Assembly (NCBI GenBank): GCA_017403125.1
Contig: JAFQOR010000012.1
Span: forward strand, 124,001 to 188,000
Source of the DNA: Alistipes sp.
GTDB lineage: Bacteria > Bacteroidota > Bacteroidia > Bacteroidales > Rikenellaceae
Length of the DNA: 64,000 bases
Direction of reading: 5' to 3'
The notes beneath the pieces were generated by a model. The model had not been told where the DNA came from and ran no database searches. It worked only from the letters and a program-made list of their open reading frames with translations. Every line of letters begins with the position of its first letter. Positions within the stretch are counted from its first letter, which is position 1. A program made the position numbers and the translations under genes. Shown one piece after another: positions 42,509-51,037 of the stretch.

Positions 42509-44010
42509 TATCCGCAGTGGAAGTACCTATATACCAACTTCAACATCTCCTCGGGTTTGCCATCGATATCTTGACGAAGTGTGCGGTCGTCGTAGGAACG
42601 AAGCATCTTTAAGACTCCATCAATCATGGCAGGACTGAATACTCCACGTGACTCGAAGATAGAGCGCTGGCTTTCGAGAGCATCGGCAGAGGCAGCACAA
42701 CTATCGGGAAGTTGCGAGAGATCTTTGAGGCGGTGAGCATTCTCGTGGCTGTGTATATTCACATTTACGTAGGTACGCTCGGCAAGTTGCAGCGCATCCT
42801 CCATTTCGAAACCATAGCGACATGCAACAGCAAGACCGGCAATAAGCTGATAGAGGTCGGCAGAGCCATCGGGAGAGCGCATCTCAACAGTCTGCTTCTG
42901 ATTAGTGTCGTACTGGCTATCTGACTCCAACGGATTTGCTATGCGGCACATATCGCTCTTTGCAGTCCAGCCCAGAGGCACACGCACCAATACCGAACGG
43001 TTGCGGTCGCCCCAACAGACATTTGTTGGAGCCTCCTGATGTGGTACAAGACGGAAATATGAGGTAGGATTGGTATTACCAAATGCCGTAATCGAGGGCG
43101 CCAATGCCATCATGCCGGCAATGGCACGACGTGCCGTCTCCGAGAGTACGCCATCAGCAAGCATCTGGTTCTTGCCATCCTTCGTAATACGCATGTGGAT
43201 ATGAAGACCCGAGCCCGCCTTACCCGCCGTAATCTTTGGAGCAAACGTAACCTCGTAGCCATACTTATAGGCAAGGTTGCGAATAATCCACTTGGCAACC
43301 ATAAGCTGGTCGGCAGCATCCAGCGCTGCTGTTGGCAAGAACTCAATCTCGTTCTGCTCGTAGATGAGCTCGTCAAGAGTGAAGTTACCAACCTCGGAGT
43401 GACCATACTTAATCTGTCCACCCGCCTGCGCAATATATGCCATACACTCGGTGCGAAACTCATTAAACTTGGCATAGGGAGCCGACTCGTGGTAGCCTCG
43501 CTGGTCGGTAGCGGGGAACATGCCACTGTCGGGAGCAATGACATAATACTCCAACTCGCCCATAGCCTCGAACTCCATGCCCGTAACCTTGCGGAACTCC
43601 TCGCACGCCTTCAACAACGTATAGCGAGGTGAACTTGCAAGAGGCTCACCATCCTTATCGAAGAACGAGCAGAGCATCGTGAGCGTCGGCAGCTCGGCAA
43701 AGGGGTCATGGAAAGCGGTGCAGAAACGTGGCACGACATAGAGGTCGCTACTCCCCGCCTCGATAAAGGGGAAGAGGCTCGAACCATCGACACGCTCACC
43801 ACAGGTGAGTATGGCATCAAGGTATGCCTCGTTGTTGATGACAAAATTGAGGGTCTTCAAACGACCATCGCCCGCAGGATACATGAAATTAACCATGCGG
43901 ACGCCATTCTCACGAATATATCGAACGATGTCAGATTTTGTAAATTCACGACTTGGCTTTCCCAAATAGGATACTACCCTATTGGGATTCAACTCTAACT
44001 CCTTGCTCAT
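42508..44010 (-). CDS. Glutamine synthetase (type I-like)
   Basis: A 500-residue ATP-dependent enzyme joining ammonia to glutamate. The beta-grasp N-terminal part starts about residue 25 (IVRYIRENGVRMVNFMYPAG), and the catalytic signatures AMGELEYYVI, GKAGSGLHIHMRI, NPTSYFRLVPHQEAP and VEMRSPDGSADLY are present. It is a single short-type GS near 500 residues, not the 700-residue GSIII also common in Bacteroidota. No C-terminal adenylylation-site loop typical of the enteric enzyme is visible by eye. It is monocistronic, with a -7 box at 44063. Confidence 0.93.
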   Translation of the reverse strand: MSKELELNPNRVVSYLGKPSREFTKSDIVRYIRENGVRMVNFMYPAGDGRLKTLNFVINNEAYLDAILTCGERVDGSSLFPFIEAGSSDLYVVPRFCTAFHDPFAELPTLTMLCSFFDKDGEPLASSPRYTLLKACEEFRKVTGMEFEAMGELEYYVIAPDSGMFPATDQRGYHESAPYAKFNEFRTECMAYIAQAGGQIKYGHSEVGNFTLDELIYEQNEIEFLPTAALDAADQLMVAKWIIRNLAYKYGYEVTFAPKITAGKAGSGLHIHMRITKDGKNQMLADGVLSETARRAIAGMMALAPSITAFGNTNPTSYFRLVPHQEAPTNVCWGDRNRSVLVRVPLGWTAKSDMCRIANPLESDSQYDTNQKQTVEMRSPDGSADLYQLIAGLAVACRYGFEMEDALQLAERTYVNVNIHSHENAHRLKDLSQLPDSCAASADALESQRSIFESRGVFSPAMIDGVLKMLRSYDDRTLRQDIDGKPEEMLKLVYRYFHCG

Positions 44011-44062
44011 AAGCCTAAAATTTTAGATGTTACACTCGGCGTCTTAAAGAAAAGACTGCGAA

Positions 44063-44070
44063 CAAAGTTA
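44063..44070 (-). promoter_or_regulatory. -7 promoter element of glutamine synthetase
   Basis: TAACTTTG on the minus strand, 52 bases upstream of the start codon. The 160 bases further upstream (to 44234) hold no gene that I can see. Confidence 0.6.
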
Positions 44071-44234
44071 TGAATTTTATTCGAAACCACGAAGTTTTTG
44101 GCCACTTTTTTTTTGATATATCTTGGCAAAAGCGTAGCCTTGACAAGCAAAAGCCGAGTTTATGCAAAGAGAGTGTGCGGGGCGGACATTGGCATGATGG
44201 CAGAAAGGAGGTATCTCCCTACTACGACAAGCTA

Positions 44235-45368
44235 TTACATAAGGTACTTGCGTGCCACGTATTCTGCTGCACGCTCTATATTTAGGGTTGTCACATCCTT
44301 ACGCATAGCCTCCGACAGAGGAGTGGAGCCATCGGTTAGTGCTACTATATCGCAGAAGCCGGCACGATAGAGCGCATCGCTATGCTCGACGCTTCCGCCA
44401 ATGGCGACAACAGGCAGAGCATGACGCTTGGCAGCGTTGAGTATGCCCATGGGAACCTTACCACAGAGAGTCTGGCTATCGATACGTCCTTCACCCGTAA
44501 CAACAAGGTCGCAACCACGAATAGTATCCTCGAAAGCTATCGCTTCGAGCAGCATATCTATGCCGCGTTCGAGGCGCGCTCCAACAACCGCAACCAGAGC
44601 TGCACCAACACCACCGGCAGCTCCCGCTCCCGACACCTGCGACACATCTCTGCCACAATACGCCGCAAGCACCTCGCCATAGTTACGCAGACCCTCGTCA
44701 AGCCTAATGACCATCGCCTCGTCAGCACCCTTCTGCGGAGCATAGACATAGGCTGCACCATGTTCGCCATAGAGTGGATTATCGACATCACATGCAACGA
44801 CTACATCGACACCGCGAAGGCGTATATCGGCACCACTATCATCAATCGATTTTATAAGTTGAAGAGCTGCTCCACACCCCTCGACATGGCATCCTGCGGC
44901 ATCTAAAAACCGATAGCCAAGTGCCTGCAACATACCCACACCACCATCGTTCGTAGCACTGCCGCCTATGCCGAGCATAATCTTTTGGCATCCGCGGTCG
45001 AGAGCATCGCGCAGAATCTCACCAAGACCATAAGTGGACGTGATAAGGGGATTTCGTTCGTCGGGTGCAAGTAACGTAAGACCACTTGCCGCTGCGAGTT
45101 CTATGACTGCCGTAGCTCCCGAATCGACGAGCGCATAACGACATGTACGTCGCCTACCAAGTGGGTCGCTGACCTCGACCGACAGCCACTCGCCACCGCA
45201 ACTATTTAGTATCGAGGCGGTCATACCCTCGCCACCATCCGAAATTGCAACCTTGCGTATGTCGCACTCTTTCAGCATACGACACAGAGCATTGGCAAAG
45301 GCATCGGCGACCTCCAACGAACTCATCGACCCCTTGAAACTATCGAATGCGAGGGTTATATGCTTCAT
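44235..45368 (-). CDS. Glycerate kinase
   Basis: A 377-residue class II-type glycerate kinase (GlxK/GarK family) that phosphorylates D-glycerate to 2-phosphoglycerate. It opens ITLAFDSFKGSMSSLEVADA, then KVAISDGGEGMTASIL, IMLGIGGSATNDGGVGMLQA and VVTGEGRIDSQTLCGK, all typical of the family. It is the third gene after aroB and the DJ-1 gene, 16 nt after the latter. Confidence 0.93.
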   Translation of the reverse strand: MKHITLAFDSFKGSMSSLEVADAFANALCRMLKECDIRKVAISDGGEGMTASILNSCGGEWLSVEVSDPLGRRRTCRYALVDSGATAVIELAAASGLTLLAPDERNPLITSTYGLGEILRDALDRGCQKIMLGIGGSATNDGGVGMLQALGYRFLDAAGCHVEGCGAALQLIKSIDDSGADIRLRGVDVVVACDVDNPLYGEHGAAYVYAPQKGADEAMVIRLDEGLRNYGEVLAAYCGRDVSQVSGAGAAGGVGAALVAVVGARLERGIDMLLEAIAFEDTIRGCDLVVTGEGRIDSQTLCGKVPMGILNAAKRHALPVVAIGGSVEHSDALYRAGFCDIVALTDGSTPLSEAMRKDVTTLNIERAAEYVARKYLM

Positions 45369-45384
45369 AATCCACGTATTTTAC

Positions 45385-45942
45385 CTATACCTCCATACCT
45401 CGGCGCGTGCGCGACAAAGTTTCGGTAGCTACAAGACGCGCAGCAATGGCCAAAGCAAACTCCACCGAGTGCCCCGCACCTGCCGCCGTGATAAGATTGC
45501 CATCCTCGACAATAGGCTCTCCAACGTAGCGATAGTCGCCCATCTCGGCGACAACCGACGAGTGGCACGTAACTCGGCGATGACGAGCGACACCGGCCGC
45601 TGCAAGCACCGTAGGCGCACCACATATAGCCGCCACAAGTCGTCCTGCATCGAAATATTGGCGAACGACATCGCATACACGTTCCGAATTGCGCAGATTG
45701 ATATATCCGGGATTACCACCCGGCAAAATCAGGACATCGCCATCCGCAAAATCGGTATCGTCGAGTAGCGTATCACAGCGTAGCGTAGTAAGTCCGTGCG
45801 ACGACACGACATCGAGCGTATCGCCCACAGCAACTCTAACACACTCCACGCCAGCGCGGTACATAACATCGATAGGGGCCAATGCCTCGATAACCTCGAA
45901 GCCCTCGGCAATAAGTATATAGGCTCTCTTTGCTCTCTCCAT
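45385..45942 (-). CDS. DJ-1/PfpI family protein
   Basis: A 185-residue class I glutamine-amidotransferase-like protein. The nucleophile elbow is VAAICGAPTVLAAAG (Cys about 105), preceded by ILIAEGFEVIEALAPIDVM and DVLILPGGNPGYINL. The family includes glyoxalases/deglycases and chaperones, and the exact activity cannot be read. It lies 2 nt after aroB. Confidence 0.88.
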   Translation of the reverse strand: MERAKRAYILIAEGFEVIEALAPIDVMYRAGVECVRVAVGDTLDVVSSHGLTTLRCDTLLDDTDFADGDVLILPGGNPGYINLRNSERVCDVVRQYFDAGRLVAAICGAPTVLAAAGVARHRRVTCHSSVVAEMGDYRYVGEPIVEDGNLITAAGAGHSVEFALAIAARLVATETLSRTRRGMEV

Positions 45943-45944
45943 AG

Positions 45945-46964
45945 CTATGCAAATAACTCTTCAAATTCCATGAACGTCAAGTCCTCGATGCGACATCTGC
46001 CTATCGTCTCGGGCAGCACAACACGTATCTTGTCGCCATGCTTCTTCTTGTCGTACTTCACCTCGCGCAATATCTTTGCCATAGCTACCGGAGGCTCCAA
46101 ATCAAAGTCGAAACTGCGGAATAGCGACTCGATGCTCTCGGCATCCACCTTCGACATTATGCCACGGCTCACAGCGGCTCTCGACATGAGCACCATGCCC
46201 ACCGCCACAGCCTCGCCATGATTAAGTTCGTGCGTACACTTCTCGATGGCATGACCCAACGTATGACCCAAGTTCAGCAGGCGGCGAACGCCATGCTCCT
46301 TCTCATCAAGCTCGACGATATTGCACTTCACAGCAACCGAGCGCATCACAACCCATTGCATGAGCTCCCTATCGGCAAAGAGCTGCATAGAGGCATTTGC
46401 ACGTATGAAGTCGAAGAGCTCTCTGTCGCCCACAACAGCCGCCTTGATAGCCTCTGCCATGCCGGCCCGAAGCTCCCTCGGCGGAAGGCTCGATAGCAAC
46501 TTCACGTCGAGCAACACGAAGCGCGGCTGATAGAAGGTACCTACCATATTCTTATACTCCGCCACGTTCACTCCATTCTTGCCACCAATAGCCGCATCTA
46601 CCTGTCCCAAAAGCGTTGTGGGCACAAAGCCGAAATCGACGCCTCGCATGTAGGTTGCAGCAACGAAGCCCGTGATGTCGGTCACAATGCCACCACCTAT
46701 ACCGAGCAGAAACGTAGAGCGGTCGGCGCCCAACTCCATAAGGCGCAGATAGGCATTTTGCACCGTTTGCAGGTTCTTATTGACCTCGCCATAGCCAACG
46801 GTAATGTAGTCGAAGCGACGCACAAGGTCCGAATATAGACGGTCGATGGCCGTGTCGGTGATAACTATAACACGCTTATCGGGCAGAAGCCCTTCAAGGA
46901 GCTCCTCGATGCTACCGATATGTATCTCGCCACGATTGCCAAGTGATGGTATTCTATCTAACAT
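45945..46964 (-). CDS. aroB: 3-dehydroquinate synthase
   Basis: A 339-residue shikimate-pathway enzyme converting DAHP to 3-dehydroquinate with NAD+ and a metal. The family segments LLGIGGGIVTDITGFVAATY, GFVPTTLLGQVDAAIGGKNG, LRAGMAEAIKA and LNLGHTLGHAIE (metal-binding His) are all present. It heads the aroB/DJ-1/glycerate kinase unit; its -7 box lies at 47000. Confidence 0.97.
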   Translation of the reverse strand: MLDRIPSLGNRGEIHIGSIEELLEGLLPDKRVIVITDTAIDRLYSDLVRRFDYITVGYGEVNKNLQTVQNAYLRLMELGADRSTFLLGIGGGIVTDITGFVAATYMRGVDFGFVPTTLLGQVDAAIGGKNGVNVAEYKNMVGTFYQPRFVLLDVKLLSSLPPRELRAGMAEAIKAAVVGDRELFDFIRANASMQLFADRELMQWVVMRSVAVKCNIVELDEKEHGVRRLLNLGHTLGHAIEKCTHELNHGEAVAVGMVLMSRAAVSRGIMSKVDAESIESLFRSFDFDLEPPVAMAKILREVKYDKKKHGDKIRVVLPETIGRCRIEDLTFMEFEELFA

Positions 46965-46999
46965 ACTTTATAACAGGAATTATCTCTCTTTCGCATTAG

Positions 47000-47007
47000 C
47001 AAAGATA
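47000..47007 (-). promoter_or_regulatory. -7 promoter element of the aroB unit
   Basis: TATCTTTG on the minus strand, 35 bases upstream of the aroB start codon. Confidence 0.6.
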
Positions 47008-47113
47008 CGAAAAAAGTGGAATAACCGAGCATTTTTGCCAAATATAAGTAGGCAGCTAACAAAGATAGTAGCACAAATATGTCGGCAAACGTGCATAATT
47101 TGACAAAATTTTA

Positions 47114-47121
47114 TACCTTTG
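47114..47121 (+). promoter_or_regulatory. -7 promoter element of the Mpv17-like gene
   Basis: TACCTTTG on the plus strand, 41 bases upstream of ATG 47163. Confidence 0.55.
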
Positions 47122-47162
47122 TATGTATTATATGATGAAACCTTAAAAAAATTTAATTAGCG

Positions 47163-47852
47163 ATGAAACGTAGTGATTTATACTTTGCCATTGTGATGTT
47201 GGCTATATTCGTACCCTTCTTTGCAAGTTCGGACCTCTATGCTTGGTACAAGACATTCAATGCCGAACATGCGATGATTATGGCGTTCCTAAAATTTGGA
47301 ATCCTTGCGACGCTTGGCGAGATGCTCGGATGTCGCATATCGACGGGTAGATACACCACACCCAACTTCGGCGTACTTCCACGAATGGTGGTTTGGGGCG
47401 TACTCGGTATGGCTATCAGCATGGCAATGAGCGTATTCTCGGCAGGTATCCCGGCATTTATTGAGTCTATGGGAGGCAGCGAACTCGTAGCCGATTTCAG
47501 GGCAGAGGGCATAACATTCGGCAAGTTTGTGGTTGCGCTCTCAATTTCGGTCATGATGAACACATTCTTTGCCCCGGTATTCATGACATTCCACAAGATT
47601 ACCGATGCCCATATCGCCGAGTGCGGAGGCTCACTACGCGCCCTTGTAACACCCATCCCCATGCGCCGCTTGATATGCAACCTCAATTGGTCGGTACAGT
47701 GGGGCTTTATCTTCAAAAAGACGATACCGCTATTCTGGTATCCGGCACACACCATCACCTTCATGTTGCCGGGCGAGATGCGTGTGCTCTTTGCCGCATT
47801 GCTTGGAGTGGCACTGGGTGTAATACTTGCAATAGGCCTTAAAAAGAAGTAG
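47163..47852 (+). CDS. Mpv17/PMP22-like integral membrane protein
   Basis: A 229-residue protein with about five hydrophobic helices. The C-terminal part NWSVQWGFIFKKTIPLFWYP then AHTITFMLPGEMR resembles the Mpv17/PMP22 signature (W..P....F..P). The family in eukaryotic organelles is linked to membrane permeability, but its bacterial role is unknown. Homologues of similar length are widespread in gut Bacteroidota. It stands alone with a -7 box upstream and a short TGCAATAA/TTATTGCA hairpin after it (47872-47893). Confidence 0.65.
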   Translation: MKRSDLYFAIVMLAIFVPFFASSDLYAWYKTFNAEHAMIMAFLKFGILATLGEMLGCRISTGRYTTPNFGVLPRMVVWGVLGMAISMAMSVFSAGIPAFIESMGGSELVADFRAEGITFGKFVVALSISVMMNTFFAPVFMTFHKITDAHIAECGGSLRALVTPIPMRRLICNLNWSVQWGFIFKKTIPLFWYPAHTITFMLPGEMRVLFAALLGVALGVILAIGLKKK

Positions 47853-47871
47853 TAACGAACTGAAAATCTGA

Positions 47872-47893
47872 TGCAATAAACGGGGCTTATTGC
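47872..47893 (+). terminator. Weak hairpin after the Mpv17-like gene
   Basis: TGCAATAA (47872-47879) and TTATTGCA (47886-47893) form an 8-bp stem with a 6-nt loop; the following bases are CTATAAAAAA, not a U-run. Confidence 0.4.
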
Positions 47894-47943
47894 ACTATAA
47901 AAAATCGTTACGCAAAAACTATTGCAGATAAGAAAAATAGCTA

Positions 47944-47951
47944 TATATTTG
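47944..47951 (+). promoter_or_regulatory. -7 promoter element of reverse rubrerythrin
   Basis: TATATTTG with TTG (47922-47924) 19 bases upstream, 66 bases before the start codon. Confidence 0.6.
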
Positions 47952-48017
47952 CAGAAGAAAAACAAAGACACCAATAAAAGAAGATAGAAAACATTAACCT
48001 TAAAAACTAAAAAGATT

Positions 48018-48572
48018 ATGGCAAAGAAATGGATTTGTACGGTATGCGGATATATTCACGAGGGTCCCGAGGCACCCGAGAAGTGTCCTTTGTGTAAGGT
48101 TCCGAAGGAGAAGTTCGAGGAGAAGGTAGAGGAGAATGCTGCTTTGGAGTTCGTCACCGAGCACAAGATTGGCGACGGCAAAGTAGATCACCCCGAGATT
48201 GTTGAGGGCTTGAACAACCACTTCATGGGCGAGTGCACCGAGGTGGGTATGTACCTTGCAATGAGCCGTCAGGCTGACCGCGAGGGTTATCCCGAGATTG
48301 CCGAGGCCTTCAAGCGCTACGCCTTCGAGGAGGCAGAGCACGCTTCGAAGTTTGCAGAGTTGTTGGGTGACTGCGTATGGGATACCAAGACAAACTTGGA
48401 GAAGCGTATGGCTGCCGAGAGTGGTGCTTGCGCCGACAAGATGCGTATCGCAGCTCTTGCAAAGCAGAACAACTTCGATGCTATCCACGACACTGTGCAC
48501 GAGATGGCAAAGGATGAGGCTCGCCACGGTAAGGGCTTCGAGGGTCTCTACAACCGCTACTTCAAGAAGTAA
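48018..48572 (+). CDS. Reverse rubrerythrin (NADH peroxidase type)
   Basis: A 184-residue non-haem iron protein. A rubredoxin-like domain comes first (residues 5-35, CTVCGYIH and CPLCKVPK) and a four-helix ferritin-like diiron domain follows ([49 protein letters not shown] with the conserved Glu and His ligands). That order is the reverse of classical rubrerythrin. The family reduces hydrogen peroxide and is typical of anaerobes under oxygen stress. Its own promoter and terminator flank it. Confidence 0.95.
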   Translation: MAKKWICTVCGYIHEGPEAPEKCPLCKVPKEKFEEKVEENAALEFVTEHKIGDGKVDHPEIVEGLNNHFMGECTEVGMYLAMSRQADREGYPEIAEAFKRYAFEEAEHASKFAELLGDCVWDTKTNLEKRMAAESGACADKMRIAALAKQNNFDAIHDTVHEMAKDEARHGKGFEGLYNRYFKK

Positions 48573-48598
48573 TAGTTTAGACTTATCAATATATAGAT

Positions 48599-48632
48599 GA
48601 GGATGGCTAAAAGCAAATTAGCCATCCTCACT
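48599..48632 (+). terminator. Terminator of reverse rubrerythrin
   Basis: GAGGATGGCTAA (48599-48610) and TTAGCCATCCTC (48618-48629) form a perfect 12-bp stem with a 7-nt loop, then ACTTTATT. Confidence 0.85.
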
Positions 48633-48679
48633 TTATTAGCGGGCTATATACCCGGCATAGAAAAACGCCGATTGCGCGG

Positions 48680-49693
48680 CTACCCGGTAATCGGTATCTC
48701 GATAACATGCTCAAAGAATCGCAACATGGCATGCGAATAACGGGGACTGACATCCGAGATATAGCTATATAGAGGCGGAACAATCCACTCATCATTCAGC
48801 TTATAACCCCACATATTGCGGTGCTTCACAGCCTCGGCGCCCAGAGGTATAGCCTCCACGGTCTTGGCGTGGGCAAAACGAAGATAATCACGCAGATTGC
48901 TTATCACAACAAATATATCCTGCATATCTCTCGCCATTCGGTAGCGCGCCACATCGCGACGCTCCAAGAACATATCTGCGGCACGAAGCAACACCCTATC
49001 TTTGCGCGCTATCGCCAGTCGTGGATTAAAGAGCGTCATATCGCTATTGAGCATCGGGGCGAAGGTTTCGCGGTCGGCAGCCAGCGTAGCAAGCATCAAC
49101 GAGACAACACATATAGGATAGTCATCTATGGCCTTATGCAGATAGCCCTTCTCGCGATGTGGATGACGATAGCCATCGGTTCCTATCTCGTCGGCCTCGC
49201 ACGACTTCATCGACGGCAACCATGCACCGTCGAAGTCGATAAGTTGCATCGAGCCATCTGCTCTAACAATTATATTCTCGGGCTTTACATCGCCATGTGC
49301 ATATTCGGAATCGAGAAGACTAAGCGCCATGCTATCGAATGCTCGACTTAACGCTGAATAGTCCGCAGTTGCGCTACCAAGCAGCCTATCCAAAGGAGTA
49401 CCCTCAACCCACGGCAACAGCACAATGTCGGCATACTCGATAGTGCCCATAATGGAGAAGATGCCAAGCTCTCGCTCGTAGTAGGCATCCTTGTATATTG
49501 CTTTAAGATTGCGGCGCTTACGCACATAACACTTGACGAGCCATTCGCCATCGCGACCCATCACACGACAACGCGCCGTTACGGAGTTGCTACCAACAGC
49601 AATGGAGCTGTGGTCAATCCAAAGCTGATCGATTGTACGCAGATAGAGCACTCTCTGCCGCATGGTGTTGATAATGCTTACGTAATCGACCAT
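48680..49693 (-). CDS. Protein kinase-like protein with C-terminal WG-type repeat
   Basis: A 337-residue Hanks-type kinase fold protein. A VAIK-like lysine sits in EWLVKCYVRK, a catalytic loop HGDVKPENIIV (Asp and Asn) lies near residue 133, and the metal-binding DFDG sits in MQLIDFDGAWLPS (where eukaryotic kinases have DFG). The last about 45 residues (MWGYKLNDEWIVPPLYSYIS) are one WG-type repeat, a module common in Bacteroidota. It lies 20 nt after kdsC on the same strand. It could phosphorylate proteins or small molecules; the substrate is unknown. Confidence 0.8.
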   Translation of the reverse strand: MVDYVSIINTMRQRVLYLRTIDQLWIDHSSIAVGSNSVTARCRVMGRDGEWLVKCYVRKRRNLKAIYKDAYYERELGIFSIMGTIEYADIVLLPWVEGTPLDRLLGSATADYSALSRAFDSMALSLLDSEYAHGDVKPENIIVRADGSMQLIDFDGAWLPSMKSCEADEIGTDGYRHPHREKGYLHKAIDDYPICVVSLMLATLAADRETFAPMLNSDMTLFNPRLAIARKDRVLLRAADMFLERRDVARYRMARDMQDIFVVISNLRDYLRFAHAKTVEAIPLGAEAVKHRNMWGYKLNDEWIVPPLYSYISDVSPRYSHAMLRFFEHVIEIPITG

Positions 49694-49712
49694 ACCACCT
49701 GCTTTTTATCTC

Positions 49713-50249
49713 CTATCGTGATGCTACGCCAAGCACCCCTTTGCTATTTTTTGCCCATCGATTCTGTGCTCGGAGCACCTGCTCTACGATGTCGCGCACA
49801 GCCCCATGACCGCCATCATACTCCGACACATAGCGCGATGCCTCGATGACCTCCATGCAGGCATCGGCGGGACATACCGGAATACCTACCAGACGCATAC
49901 ACTCCAAGTCGGGAATGTCGTCACCCATGTAGATAACATTTTGCGGGTCGAGATTCTGCGTCTGCATAAACTCGTTGATAGCAGCAATCTTATCCATGCA
50001 GTTCAGATAGATGTACTCGATGCCGAGCATCTCCAATCTGCGACGCAACATCTCGCCTCGTCCACCCGATATTACACATATCTTGTAACCCTCGCGAATG
50101 GCATACGCCAGAGCGTAGCCATCCTTGGCATAGTATTTACGTATGAAATCGCCATCGGGCGTAGGAATTATACCTCCATCGGTCATAACACCATCAACAT
50201 CGAAGACAAAGGCCTCGACACACGCTATATCTTCCTTGAAGTTTCCCAT
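49713..50249 (-). CDS. kdsC: 3-deoxy-D-manno-octulosonate 8-phosphate phosphatase (KdsC)
   Basis: A 178-residue HAD-superfamily phosphatase of the C0 type, without a cap domain. The nucleophile motif is FVFDVDGVMTDG, ISGGRGEML is motif II and GDDIPDLECMRLVGIP carries motif IV. It removes phosphate from KDO-8-P in LPS core synthesis. Its start overlaps the DUF2520 gene by 25 nt. The YrbI-like length and motifs fit; the start codon is well supported. Confidence 0.92.
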   Translation of the reverse strand: MGNFKEDIACVEAFVFDVDGVMTDGGIIPTPDGDFIRKYYAKDGYALAYAIREGYKICVISGGRGEMLRRRLEMLGIEYIYLNCMDKIAAINEFMQTQNLDPQNVIYMGDDIPDLECMRLVGIPVCPADACMEVIEASRYVSEYDGGHGAVRDIVEQVLRAQNRWAKNSKGVLGVASR

Positions 50250-51013
50250 ATTCTTTCGGTTAAATCACTATATATTTTCTCCAACTTTTCGTCTCCTCGC
50301 AACATCTCCATATGACGCCGACATACATCCTTATCGCCACGCACAGCAGGCCCCGTCTGCACCCGACGCGGATTCTCCACGCTCGACGCCTTGGCAGCTG
50401 TCTCGACAATCAGAGGTTTCAGCACATCGAACGACAGCCCCTCACTCTCCACTATCGCAGCACCCTCGGCATAGAGCGCATTTACAAAGTTATTGACCAC
50501 AACACCTGCAAGATGCAACACCCGACGCCGCTCGGAATCGGCATACTCGACACTGCGTGACAGCAGCCTTGCAAAGCGAAACAACTCCTCGCGCACAAGC
50601 TCCGAGTCCGCCTCGACAAAGAGAGGCACACAGCCGAAATCGACCTTACGTCCGGCGCTAAAACTCTGCAATGGGTAGATGATGCCGCGTCTGCCGCCAC
50701 GTTCGGGCAATGCTGCAAGCGGAATACTGCCCGCCGCATGCACAACTATCGCCTCCGAGGGTAATAACAACGACTCTGCTACATCCGCCACAGCACGGTC
50801 GCTGACAGCAATAAGATATATATCTGCCTCCGGGAGCGACCTCGACTCGCCATACCACTGCGTAGCACAACTCTCGGCTATTGCCATGCCTCGCTCTCGA
50901 TTACGGGCATAGAGCCCGACAAGTTCGATTTCGGCACAACCCGATACGGCATGAGCAAAACTCTCGGCCACGTTTCCCGACCCAACTATTACGACCCTTA
51001 AACGACGTTGCAT
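50225..51013 (-). CDS. Rossmann-fold and DUF2520 domain protein
   Basis: A 262-residue protein with a Rossmann-like N-terminal half (RVVIVGSGNVAESFAHAV, glycine-rich NAD(P) loop) and a DUF2520 C-terminal half (about 130-255, AGVVVNNFVNALYAEGAAIV and TGPAVRGDKD). The family resembles 6-phosphogluconate/ketopantoate-type dehydrogenases, and no activity is established. The ATG at 51013 was chosen over a TTG at 51037 because the -7 box TATCTTTG is at 51041-51048, so the TTG would lie at or before the transcription start. Confidence 0.88.
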   Translation of the reverse strand: MQRRLRVVIVGSGNVAESFAHAVSGCAEIELVGLYARNRERGMAIAESCATQWYGESRSLPEADIYLIAVSDRAVADVAESLLLPSEAIVVHAAGSIPLAALPERGGRRGIIYPLQSFSAGRKVDFGCVPLFVEADSELVREELFRFARLLSRSVEYADSERRRVLHLAGVVVNNFVNALYAEGAAIVESEGLSFDVLKPLIVETAAKASSVENPRRVQTGPAVRGDKDVCRRHMEMLRGDEKLEKIYSDLTERIWETSRKI

Positions 51014-51037
51014 ATCCACTTCTAAACTCTTTTCCAA

